Shown: positions 56,986 through 64,000 of the stretch, piece by piece
How the letters are laid out: every line of letters starts with the position of its first letter
How positions within the stretch are numbered: the first letter of the stretch is position 1
Source: Eoetvoesiella caeni
Lineage (GTDB): Bacteria > Pseudomonadota > Gammaproteobacteria > Burkholderiales > Burkholderiaceae_B
Direction: 5' to 3'
Assembly (NCBI RefSeq): GCF_003315175.1
Contig: NZ_QNRQ01000001.1
Span: forward strand, 310,001-374,000
DNA: 64,000 nucleotides
Translations under genes and position numbers: made by a program
Notes under the pieces: generated by a model
Told to the model about the DNA's origin: nothing
Databases searched by the model: none
What the model saw: the letters and a program-made list of their open reading frames with translations, nothing else

Positions 56986-58644
56986 TCAGGACGCGGGGAC
57001 TTCACGCAGCGAACCGACCCTCGCCGCCCGGCCGCGACTGCGGATCCGCCTGTTGGCGGCCCGGCGCGCATCGACCGTCTCGGAACGCGCCGCGGCCAAC
57101 GCGAAGCTGGTCACTGTCGCTTCCTTTCGGGTACCTGGCGCAGACTCCGCGCCGACGTGCTCTACCTTGGTCTCCATGGGAATATCCGGCCGCAGCGACT
57201 GATAGGCACGGGCATAAAGCGGCGTCGATCGCGACCAACTGAAATTAGCGGCCATCGCGTTATGCTGCATCGCGCGCCACACCTGCGGGTGGCGTCGCAG
57301 CGCCATAGCCCGCGCAATCGCCATCTCCATGTCGGCGGGCGCCTCGCCCTCAAACAGAATTCCTGTCGCAAGGCGCATTGCCGTTATGCCGCTTTCACGC
57401 CCGGGATCCACAATAGTGTCGACCATGCCGCCGACTTTCGAACCGATTGGTATCGTGCCATAGCGCATCGCATACAAGGGGGTCAGTCCGAACGGCTCAA
57501 AGCGGCTACCGTGCAGCAATATGTCCGCGCCGGCATGCAGCATATGCGCTTGCTGTTCATCGAAGCCGATCTTGACCCCGCAGCGTCCCGGATACCGACG
57601 GCCCAACTCTCTCAAATCGGCCTCGATAGCCTTGTCGCCATGGCCCAGAATGCATACTTGCAGATCCGGATGGGCATCAAGCGCAGCCGGCAGCGCCTGT
57701 GCAGCGACATCCGCCATTTTCTGGGTCGTCATGCGGCTGCCGACCGCGACTATCGTGGCATTGCAGTCTGGAACCAGTTGAAAGTTACGTTGCAGTTCAC
57801 GTTTGCATGCCTCTTTGTCGCCCATCCTGTCGATGTCGAACGCTCGGCCGGCCAAATAGATGTCGTCCCGGGGATTCCATAGCTCGGCGTCGATGCCGTT
57901 GGGTATGGCGACCAGCCTATCACTGCGGGCGGCCAATACCTGCTCGAGTCCGCAACCGAACTGAGGACTCAGTATTTCCCGCGCATAATTGCGGCTAACG
58001 ACACTGATCAAGTCGGCGTACTGGATGCCGGCCTTCAGAAAGCTCAGCTGACTCCAGAATTCTGCGCCGCTCTCGGTGCAAAAGCGGCTCTCGATGCCCA
58101 ACGAATTTGCGACATCCAGGGGAAATATGCCCTGGAACGCAACATTATGTAGCGTCAGCATGACTTTCACGCTATTGACGCCCCACTGGCGCATATACAA
58201 GGGCACCAATGCGGCATGCCAGTCATGCACATGCACGATATCTGGGCGCGGTACCTGTGCAATACCTTGCGCGATCCTGGCTCCGACCTGGCCCAGCATG
58301 GCAAAGCGCACGGCGTTGTCCACGTATTCCATTCCATTGCCGTCCACGTATAAATCGTCACGATCGTACAAGTCATCATTTTGTATCAGCAACACCGATG
58401 TGCCGAGCTCGGGCGAGTCGCCAGCCAGCAGCACCGCTGCCCCGCCGGGCAGATTCTCCAGGCGCGCTACTTCATGCAGATTGTCGACGTGGCGCGCCGC
58501 ACCGCGGTATGCAGGGAGCAGTAAAGTCACCTCGGCACCGGCCTGTTGCACTGAGCGGCACAGGCCGCTCACCGCGTCCGCCAGACCGCCTGTCTTGGCG
58601 AGAGGGAACGCCTCCGCCGCTACCGCCAATATTTTCAACGCCAC
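56986..58644 (-). CDS. glgA: Glycogen synthase (ADP-glucose type, GT5) with C-terminal tail
   Basis: First gene of the operon, 552 residues. The N-terminal KTGGLADAV motif (from residue 17) binds ADP-glucose. VHVHDWHAALVPLYM, the GSRFEPFGLTPLYAMRYG donor loop and VGGMVDTIVDP are typical of bacterial GlgA. The start was set at a GTG behind AGGGAGAA, giving MALKILAVAAEAFPLAKTGG; the 34-residue upstream frame is not family-like. Most GlgA proteins end near residue 480; here a 69-residue Arg/Ala-rich tail follows (484-552). No ADP-glucose pyrophosphorylase (glgC) is in the window, so the donor must be made elsewhere. Confidence 0.93.
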   Translation of the reverse strand: MALKILAVAAEAFPLAKTGGLADAVSGLCRSVQQAGAEVTLLLPAYRGAARHVDNLHEVARLENLPGGAAVLLAGDSPELGTSVLLIQNDDLYDRDDLYVDGNGMEYVDNAVRFAMLGQVGARIAQGIAQVPRPDIVHVHDWHAALVPLYMRQWGVNSVKVMLTLHNVAFQGIFPLDVANSLGIESRFCTESGAEFWSQLSFLKAGIQYADLISVVSRNYAREILSPQFGCGLEQVLAARSDRLVAIPNGIDAELWNPRDDIYLAGRAFDIDRMGDKEACKRELQRNFQLVPDCNATIVAVGSRMTTQKMADVAAQALPAALDAHPDLQVCILGHGDKAIEADLRELGRRYPGRCGVKIGFDEQQAHMLHAGADILLHGSRFEPFGLTPLYAMRYGTIPIGSKVGGMVDTIVDPGRESGITAMRLATGILFEGEAPADMEMAIARAMALRRHPQVWRAMQHNAMAANFSWSRSTPLYARAYQSLRPDIPMETKVEHVGAESAPGTRKEATVTSFALAAARSETVDARRAANRRIRSRGRAARVGSLREVPAS

Positions 58645-58839
58645 AATTGTTCTCCCTTGATGCGTCTTGATCGGCCCAAAGCAAAGGCCTGATAGATTCG
58701 GACAAGAGCCCCAATTTGTTGCCCTTTCACGCTTTCCGACTAGCAAACGCCGTGCCTGGGGAGAGCCTTGAAAACGACGGAGCTACACGGCCGGGCATGC
58801 CATTTGCATACGTTCGAACCATGTACCAAGGAGAGCACC
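58645..58839. promoter_or_regulatory. Divergent promoter region of the glgA and 58840 operons
   Basis: A 195-base spacer between the minus-strand glycogen/trehalose operon and the plus-strand lipid/DUF3182 operon. Promoters for both must lie here. I could not identify convincing sigma-70 boxes on either strand, which may mean an alternative sigma factor or weak boxes. Confidence 0.5.
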
Positions 58840-59058
58840 ATGAACATAGGCGGCACCCCCATGCAAGCGCCCGGCAGATATCTGGATTTTCTGTGGGCGC
58901 ACGTTCCACCGAATCCCGAACCGGACCACGAACCGGGAAAGCAAAAAGAGCCTCCCAGCATCCCGCCGGAGGCACCCGACGAAGTCGACCTTCCTCCCCG
59001 GGAAACGCCGCAAAAGATCGACGATCCCGATCCTGGAAAGAGCCGTAACCAGCCATGA
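58840..59058 (+). CDS. Small proline-rich hypothetical protein
   Basis: A 72-residue hydrophilic protein starting at an ATG behind AAGGAGAG (an excellent ribosome site). The N-terminus MNIGGTPMQAPGRYLDFLWA is followed by a Pro/Glu/Asp/Lys-rich tail with repeated PP and PD motifs. It has no signal peptide. The stop overlaps the DUF3182 start (ATGA), so it is translationally coupled to it. I do not recognise a family; the strong ribosome site and coupling argue that it is real. Confidence 0.6.
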   Translation: MNIGGTPMQAPGRYLDFLWAHVPPNPEPDHEPGKQKEPPSIPPEAPDEVDLPPRETPQKIDDPDPGKSRNQP

Positions 59059-60254
59059 GTGAGAATGCCATGCAAGAGAAGCTTGAATCGCAACCAACGC
59101 GAGACACGCTGGCCAACGGCGTGCCGTACTTCGAGCAAGCTCCGCGCGTAGTGTTTGCCAGGCCCAGGCCGGCAAACGCATCGGCTCACGAAACCGCGTC
59201 GCAGGATGGGCTGGCCCGCGAAATCGCGCGCTTGTTTGGCTGGAAGTTTCAGCCCGAGGGCGACGACTTTGGCGAGTATCGACATTCGCATCGTCCCTAC
59301 TATGTTCCGGGCGATACGCTGGTTGACTCGCCTGCCCAAGCCGGTGCGGCGCCGCCTCGTATCGGAGGACACGGCGATCTGTTCGGCGGCATGGTGCCGT
59401 ATCCCTTTGTAGCAACCAAGGCAATCACGCATGCCCTGTTCGACCATGACGCTCAGCGGCCGCCAGGATGGTCGGTCGAGTTCGGCCGCCGCGTCCAGGA
59501 AGCCGTCTTGCGCGGCACAACAGTCTTCTGCATTCAGGACGCACACCGTGCCGGGGCCGAATTGCTGCGCCACGGCCCGATACGGCTCAAGCCGGTAGAC
59601 GGCACCGCCGGACGTGGACAACGGCTGCTGAAGGATATGGCCGCCCTGGAAGCCGCAATCGATGAGTGCGACTCCCGCGCCCTGGCCACGCAGGGACTGG
59701 TCCTGGAAGAACATCTGGAGAAAGTCGCTACGCTCAGCGTAGGAAAAGTCCAAATAGGCAGCCTGCTATCGACCTATGTAGGAACGCAAAGCCTGACCAC
59801 GGACAACACTGGGGCGTCAGTGTACGGCGGCTCGGACCTGCGCCTGGCCCACGGAGATTTCGAAGCCCTGCTGGCGCTGGCCCTGACGGATCTGGAGCGC
59901 GAAGCGATCCGTTTGGCGCGCCTCTATGACGAGGCGGCCATGAGCTGCTACCGCGGCTTGTATGCATCAAGGCGCAACTACGATATCGCGCACGGTAGGG
60001 ACGCCGCCGGAACCGTGAAACTTGGAGTGTTGGAGCAGTCGTGGCGCCCTGGGGGCGCCAGCATGGCGGAGGTTCTTGCACTGGAGGCTTTTCTGCAGCA
60101 GCCGCAACTGCGTTCGGTGCGCGCCTTTACCCACGAACGCTATGGCGAAGCCGCCAATCCTCCACGCAACGCGCGGCTTACCTACCGGGGAGACGACGAA
60201 AAGGTAGGATTCATAACCAAATGCGCAGGCATTTATTCGTATGACGACGGATAG
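59055..60254 (+). CDS. DUF3182-family protein
   Basis: A 399-residue conserved protein that I recognise as DUF3182, of unknown function. PIRLKPVDGTAGRGQRLLKD followed later by GLVLEEHLEKVATLSVGKVQ resembles the nucleotide-binding pattern of ATP-grasp enzymes (a Lys in a glycine loop, then a Glu-rich strand), so an ATP-dependent ligase role is possible but unproven. It is second in an operon with an alpha/beta hydrolase and cardiolipin synthase, overlapping both neighbours, with a 14-base overlap to the hydrolase. Confidence 0.75.
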   Translation: MSENAMQEKLESQPTRDTLANGVPYFEQAPRVVFARPRPANASAHETASQDGLAREIARLFGWKFQPEGDDFGEYRHSHRPYYVPGDTLVDSPAQAGAAPPRIGGHGDLFGGMVPYPFVATKAITHALFDHDAQRPPGWSVEFGRRVQEAVLRGTTVFCIQDAHRAGAELLRHGPIRLKPVDGTAGRGQRLLKDMAALEAAIDECDSRALATQGLVLEEHLEKVATLSVGKVQIGSLLSTYVGTQSLTTDNTGASVYGGSDLRLAHGDFEALLALALTDLEREAIRLARLYDEAAMSCYRGLYASRRNYDIAHGRDAAGTVKLGVLEQSWRPGGASMAEVLALEAFLQQPQLRSVRAFTHERYGEAANPPRNARLTYRGDDEKVGFITKCAGIYSYDDG

Positions 60255-60993
60255 CGAAATCATTCGTATCGAGGTACAACATCAAAGCATTGCCGGCACT
60301 TTCCTTGTTCCCAGCAACACAGTCCCCGGCGTGCTCTTCGTGCACGGCTGGGGCGGCAGCCAGGCTTTCGACTTGTTGCGTGCCAAGCGTATAGCCGGCA
60401 TGGGATGCGTGTGCCTGACGTTCGACCTGCGCGGCCATGCCGACACCGTTTCGCAGCAAATGAGCGTATCGCGCGACGACAACCTGCGCGATGTGGTGGC
60501 CGCTTACGATCAACTGATCACGCACCCCACCATCGACACCACCGCGATCGCCGTGGTCGGAAGCAGTTACGGCGGATATCTTGCGGCGCTGCTTACGCAG
60601 GTGCGTCCGGTCAAATGGCTGGCTTTGCATGTTCCCGCCCTCTATCGCGACGACGAATGGATGCTGCCCAAGCGCCAATTGAACCGCGACGCGCTCATGA
60701 CCTACCGCCGATCGCAGATCACCCCCGACGACAATCGAGCCCTGGCGGCTTGCAGTACGTTCAAGGGGGACGCCCTGATCGTGGAGGCCGAGCATGACGA
60801 CTTCGTCCCGCATTCGACGATCATGAATTACGTGGCGGCTTTTCGCTCGGCCCATTCCTTGACCTACCGCGTTGTCGACAAGGCCGACCACGCGCTAAGC
60901 TCCAAGCCGTCGCAAGAGGCGTACACGTCGATCCTGGCCAACTGGACGACCGAAATGGTGGTCGGTTCTCGCGTGGGGAGCGGAACAACATGA
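60241..60993 (+). CDS. Alpha/beta hydrolase
   Basis: A 250-residue alpha/beta hydrolase. GVLFVHGWGGSQAF is the oxyanion-hole HG motif, and the nucleophile elbow GSSYGG puts Ser109 at the active site. The acid is likely the Asp in LIVEAEHDDFVPH and the histidine lies in DKADHALSSKPS. It resembles dienelactone-hydrolase-like or prolyl-peptidase-like cytosolic hydrolases; the substrate is unknown. It overlaps DUF3182 upstream and clsB downstream (ATGA), suggesting a shared process, possibly lipid or trehalose-ester related, but that is speculation. Confidence 0.83.
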   Translation: MTTDSEIIRIEVQHQSIAGTFLVPSNTVPGVLFVHGWGGSQAFDLLRAKRIAGMGCVCLTFDLRGHADTVSQQMSVSRDDNLRDVVAAYDQLITHPTIDTTAIAVVGSSYGGYLAALLTQVRPVKWLALHVPALYRDDEWMLPKRQLNRDALMTYRRSQITPDDNRALAACSTFKGDALIVEAEHDDFVPHSTIMNYVAAFRSAHSLTYRVVDKADHALSSKPSQEAYTSILANWTTEMVVGSRVGSGTT

Positions 60994-62213
60994 TCAATGA
61001 ATGGCGCGGAGGCAACAAGTTTCTCTTGCTGGAAAATGGCGAGGAGTATTTTCCACGAGTACTGCAAGCCATAAAAGAAGCGAAGTCGGAGGTCCTGCTC
61101 GAGACCTTCATTCTGTTCGACGACAAAGTCGGCCAGGCTTTGCGCAGCGCCTTGATCGATGCAAGGTCCAGGGGCGTGGAAATCGACATGACAGTCGACG
61201 GATATGGCTCGGACGAACTATCTCAGGAGTTCATTGCGGGACTGACCGACAGCGGCGTGCGCTTCCACATTTTCGATCCGCGGCCGCGATTGCTGGGCAT
61301 CCGCACCAATCTGTTTCGCCGCATGCACCGGAAAATCGTCGCGGTAGACGGGGCACGGGCGTTTATTGGCGGCATCAACTTTTCGGCCGACCATTTGCCC
61401 GATTTCGGCCCCGAAGCCAAGCAGGACTATTCGGTTGAAATCGAAGGCCCGCTTGCCGAGGACATCATGGAGTTTGCGCGCGAGGCACTTGCCGAACCCA
61501 ATGCCGCAACCGGGCGCAGGAAAAGGCTCAAGCCGCGCAAGCAAGCCACCCCCGTGGGTGACGGCTATGCACGGCTGGTCATACGGGACAATGCCAAGCA
61601 TCGCGACGACATTGAACACTCTTATCGGGCCAGCATCCGTCTGGCGCAATCGGACATCATTATCGCCAACGCCTATTTTTTCCCCGGCTACCGCCTGCTG
61701 CGCGACTTGGCTGGCGCGGCGCGCCGCGGAGTGCGGGTGCGCTTGATTCTACAGGGCCAGCCCGACATGTTGATCGCCCGGTATGCGGCCAGCATGCTTT
61801 ATCAATATCTGGTCGACGCTGGCGTCTGCGTATACGAGTATTGCGAACGGCCCCTGCATGGCAAAGTCGCTTGCATCGACGAGGTCTGGTCCACGATCGG
61901 GTCAAGTAACCTGGACCCTTTGAGCCTGGCCCTGAACCTGGAGGCCAATGTCTTTATCCAGGACAGCAAGTTTACCGCCGCGCTGCACCGAACGCTGGAA
62001 GACCTATTGAGCAAATATTGCCGTGCTGTGCCTGTTACCGCTCATGCCGGCGGGGGACTGCGCCGCCTGTGGGTAGGGGTGGTGGTTTTTCATTTTCTGC
62101 GGCGTTTTCCTGTATGGGCGGGCAGCCTTCCCGCCCACAAGCCGCAATTGCAGTCCATCGTCGCCCCAGAACCGGAAAGCCATGCCTGTCCCGACCAGCG
62201 AAACTTCCCATGA
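60990..62213 (+). CDS. clsB: Cardiolipin synthase B-like phospholipase D-family protein
   Basis: A 407-residue protein with two HxK-x4-D phospholipase D motifs: His113-Lys115-Asp120 (HRKIVAVD) and His290-Lys292-Asp297 (HGKVACID), both followed by glycine/serine turns (GGINFS, GSSNLD). This pattern and length match ClsB (YbhO), which makes cardiolipin from phosphatidylglycerol. A moderately hydrophobic C-terminal stretch (LWVGVVVFHFLRRFPVWAG) may bind the membrane. The start overlaps the hydrolase stop and the stop overlaps the YbhN-like gene, as in the conserved clsB-ybhN pair. Confidence 0.9.
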   Translation: MINEWRGGNKFLLLENGEEYFPRVLQAIKEAKSEVLLETFILFDDKVGQALRSALIDARSRGVEIDMTVDGYGSDELSQEFIAGLTDSGVRFHIFDPRPRLLGIRTNLFRRMHRKIVAVDGARAFIGGINFSADHLPDFGPEAKQDYSVEIEGPLAEDIMEFAREALAEPNAATGRRKRLKPRKQATPVGDGYARLVIRDNAKHRDDIEHSYRASIRLAQSDIIIANAYFFPGYRLLRDLAGAARRGVRVRLILQGQPDMLIARYAASMLYQYLVDAGVCVYEYCERPLHGKVACIDEVWSTIGSSNLDPLSLALNLEANVFIQDSKFTAALHRTLEDLLSKYCRAVPVTAHAGGGLRRLWVGVVVFHFLRRFPVWAGSLPAHKPQLQSIVAPEPESHACPDQRNFP

Positions 62214-63169
62214 TCATCTCGCGCGCCGCGATCCAGCAATACACGCTCGCCGCGTGGCCGTGGCTGCTACGCTTGTTCACCTTGGCCATCATCACGGTGG
62301 TGGGAGTTCTGGTATTCAAGATGGGAAGCCGGATCAACTGGCGCGACGTGATTCATGCCTCCGCCCAGATCGACAAAACGACTCTTGCCGTGTCCGGCGG
62401 GCTGGTGTGCGCCGGCTACGCTACATACGCCAGCATCGAATACCTTTCGCGACAGGTCGTGAATCACTCTGTAGCAATATGGAAGACACTCGTCGTCGCG
62501 GTTGTCAGCTATGCGATCAACCTGAATCTGGGGGTCTTGCTGGGCGGTATTGGCGTGCGGCTTCGGCTTTATCGCAAACTGGGACTGGACAACACGACAG
62601 CGGCCGAAATCGTGCTCTTCAGCTCTTTGACGAACTGGCTCGGCTACTTCTGGCTGGCCGGCACAGTATTTGTCATTGGCGCCGTGCCCGCCCCCGATAA
62701 ATGGGGAGTCAGCCGCGCCACCGTGCAGCTTGTAGGATTCGGCCTGCTGGCAGTGGCCACGGCATACGTGGTTGCCTGCGCCGCAAGCCGCAAGCGGAGT
62801 TGGACCTGGCGCAAGCATCGTATTATGCTTGCGTCTGTATGGATGGCCTTAGCCCAAAGCGCCGTTGCCATTGTGTCATGGAGCATAATGGGCGCAATCG
62901 TCTATATCTTGCTGGAGCGCCAGATACCCTACGGGGAAGTCCTGAGCATCTTATTGTTTTGCAGCATCGCGGCCATTATTGCCCATATTCCCGGCGGGCT
63001 GGGGGTAACCGAGGCGATTTTCGTTGCCGCGCTGGCCGGCCGTATGCCCGACCACCAAGTCCTGGCCGCATTGCTCATGTATCGTGTGCTGTACCAGCTT
63101 ATCCCTTTGTGCGCGGCGGCGCCCGCCTACTTCGCCATCGAGTATCTTACATCGCACCGAACCGCCTGA
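62210..63169 (+). CDS. ybhN: YbhN/UPF0104-family (lysylphosphatidylglycerol synthase TM-like) membrane protein
   Basis: A 319-residue integral membrane protein with about eight hydrophobic segments. AHIPGGLGVTEAIFVAALAG is the conserved signature of the MprF/YbhN-type flippase domain, and SYAINLNLGVLLGGIGVRLR is the other typical segment. The start ATG at 62210 overlaps the clsB stop (ATGA); the open frame extends back into clsB, but only as a shadow. In enterobacteria ybhN is coupled to clsB; it is thought to act in lipid transport or modification. Confidence 0.87.
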   Translation: MIISRAAIQQYTLAAWPWLLRLFTLAIITVVGVLVFKMGSRINWRDVIHASAQIDKTTLAVSGGLVCAGYATYASIEYLSRQVVNHSVAIWKTLVVAVVSYAINLNLGVLLGGIGVRLRLYRKLGLDNTTAAEIVLFSSLTNWLGYFWLAGTVFVIGAVPAPDKWGVSRATVQLVGFGLLAVATAYVVACAASRKRSWTWRKHRIMLASVWMALAQSAVAIVSWSIMGAIVYILLERQIPYGEVLSILLFCSIAAIIAHIPGGLGVTEAIFVAALAGRMPDHQVLAALLMYRVLYQLIPLCAAAPAYFAIEYLTSHRTA

Positions 63170-63182
63170 ATGAGTATCAAGA

Positions 63183-63386
63183 ATGGAAAAGTCCGATCAA
63201 ACCGCCGAGGCCATTGCCCATGAACTCAATAACGTTCTGATGATCATCGACTTGAGCCTCGACCTGCTCAAAGAACAATACATCCAGAATGACAAAATAG
63301 AACACCTCTTGAAGGTGGCGCACGATAACGTCAAGCGCGGCACCGAGCTGAATCAACGGCTATTGGAATTTGCCAATCGGGACTGA
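63183..63386 (+). CDS. Stand-alone histidine-kinase dimerisation (DHp/HisKA)-like protein
   Basis: A 67-residue protein that looks like an isolated DHp domain. Helix 1 has AEAIAHELNNVLMIIDLSLD, with the phospho-acceptor His13 in the H-E-x-x-N pattern of active kinases. Helix 2 has LLKVAHDNVKRGTELNQRLL and ends in EFANRD, as at the end of kinase DHp domains. There is no ATP-binding domain before the stop codon. It lies 13 bases after ybhN, probably last in that operon. It could be a remnant of a larger kinase, or a functional mini-domain. Confidence 0.7.
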   Translation: MEKSDQTAEAIAHELNNVLMIIDLSLDLLKEQYIQNDKIEHLLKVAHDNVKRGTELNQRLLEFANRD

Positions 63387-63456
63387 GCATCCGCAACTGG
63401 CCGCCGGGCCTTCAGCGCTTTCAGCGCCGCGCCCGACCAGGGTTGGCGCGTAAATG

Positions 63457-63489
63457 AAAAAGGCGGTGGATGCCCGGCATCCCCGCCTT
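63457..63489 (-). terminator. Intrinsic terminator after clpB
   Basis: Read on the minus strand, AAGGCGGGGATGCC pairs with GGCATCCACCGCCTT (one mismatch or bulge) and is followed by a TTTTTC run. It lies 29 bases past the clpB stop and also separates clpB from the convergent DHp-like gene. Confidence 0.88.
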
Positions 63490-63518
63490 CTTCACTTTCC
63501 CGCTTTCAGCGCCGTGGC

Positions 63519-64000
63519 TTATTGCAGGGTTCTAGAGAAAACGAATTTATCGTTTTTCCAATCTACCGGCACCACGTCCCTGGGCCCGAACTTGCCTTCC
63601 AGAATAAGCCGGGAAACGGGGTTCTCGATGTTCTGCTGGATGGCCCGTTTCAGCGGACGCGCTCCAAACACCGGATCGAACCCGGTACGCGCCAGCTGCG
63701 CGACGGCCTCTTCCGATACCTCCAGGCGCATTTCCTGCTGCGCCATGCGCGCGGCCAGGCGTTGCAGCTGAATGCGGGCAATGGACTCGATGTGCTTGGC
63801 TTCCAGCGCATGGAAAACGACCACCTCATCGATGCGGTTCAGGAACTCGGGGCGGAACGCCGTTTTAAGTTCGTCCCAGATGACTTCCTTGATGACATCG
63901 TAAGGCTGGCCGACCATGCTCTGGATGTGCTGCGAGCCCAGGTTGGAGGTCATGACGACAACCGTATTGCGAAAGTCCACCGTGCGGCCCTGGCCATCGG
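63519..64000 (-). CDS. clpB: ATP-dependent disaggregase ClpB, C-terminal part (cut by window edge)
   Basis: The C-terminal 159 residues of ClpB, the Hsp104-type protein disaggregase. The fragment enters from the right edge at DGQGRTVDFRNTVVVMTSNL, just after Walker B of the second AAA+ module. FRPEFLNRIDEVVVFHAL contains the arginine finger and sensor region, and GFDPVFGARPLKRAIQQNIE the sensor 2 arginine. The sequence ends in FVFSRTLQ and a terminator follows. The N-terminal domain, first AAA+ module and middle domain lie outside the window. Confidence 0.93.
   Translation of the reverse strand, partial: DGQGRTVDFRNTVVVMTSNLGSQHIQSMVGQPYDVIKEVIWDELKTAFRPEFLNRIDEVVVFHALEAKHIESIARIQLQRLAARMAQQEMRLEVSEEAVAQLARTGFDPVFGARPLKRAIQQNIENPVSRLILEGKFGPRDVVPVDWKNDKFVFSRTLQ

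Overview
The window looks like a GC-rich chromosomal segment of a betaproteobacterium, most likely Burkholderiales, family Alcaligenaceae (Bordetella, Achromobacter or Pusillimonas relatives). This rests on gene content and order: protocatechuate genes, trxA-rho, dadA beside a UgpB-like binding protein, parE-parC, diaminopimelate dehydrogenase, and a glgE-type glycogen operon. It was judged by eye, without any database search. No rRNA, tRNA, CRISPR array, insertion sequence or prophage was recognised. Genes are tightly packed and many reading frames overlap by 4 bases.

Region 1 (1-15092) is an aromatic-acid catabolic island. It holds pcaHG (protocatechuate 3,4-dioxygenase) with a divergent LysR regulator (pcaQ-like), and pcaIJ (3-oxoadipate CoA-transferase) with a divergent IclR regulator (pcaR-like). 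pobA (4-hydroxybenzoate hydroxylase) has a divergent AraC regulator. Between them lies a less familiar module: a flavin hydroxylase, an ABC solute-binding protein, a fumarylacetoacetate-hydrolase-family enzyme and an extradiol dioxygenase, with a divergent LysR regulator. A second, closely similar binding protein is cut by the left edge. Its promoter region carries an operator-like palindrome that closely matches the one in front of pcaI, which suggests a shared IclR regulon. pcaB, pcaC, pcaD and pcaF are not in the window.

Region 2 (15095-24391, all minus strand) carries ddh, a UgpB-like periplasmic binding protein without its transporter, dadA, a ferredoxin-type flavin reductase, and parC-parE. 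Region 3 (24632-39482) is housekeeping: trxA-rho, gdhA, yhdP, glnE and queH. It continues with small stress or envelope proteins (a CsbD-like protein among them), an AsmA-family protein and an endonuclease/exonuclease/phosphatase-family protein.

Region 4 (39585-58644, minus strand) is a 19-kb operon in the order glgA-glgE-treS/maltokinase-glgB-glgX-treZ-malQ-treY. Together these enzymes can interconvert alpha-glucan, trehalose, maltose and maltose-1-phosphate. GlgE has an extra N-terminal domain that looks like a catalytically dead GH13 fold, and GlgA has a 69-residue tail.

Region 5 (58840-63386, plus strand) is a divergent set of six overlapping or closely spaced genes: a proline-rich 72-residue protein, a DUF3182 protein, an alpha/beta hydrolase, clsB, a YbhN-like membrane protein and a stand-alone histidine-kinase DHp-like domain. 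The window ends inside clpB on the minus strand.
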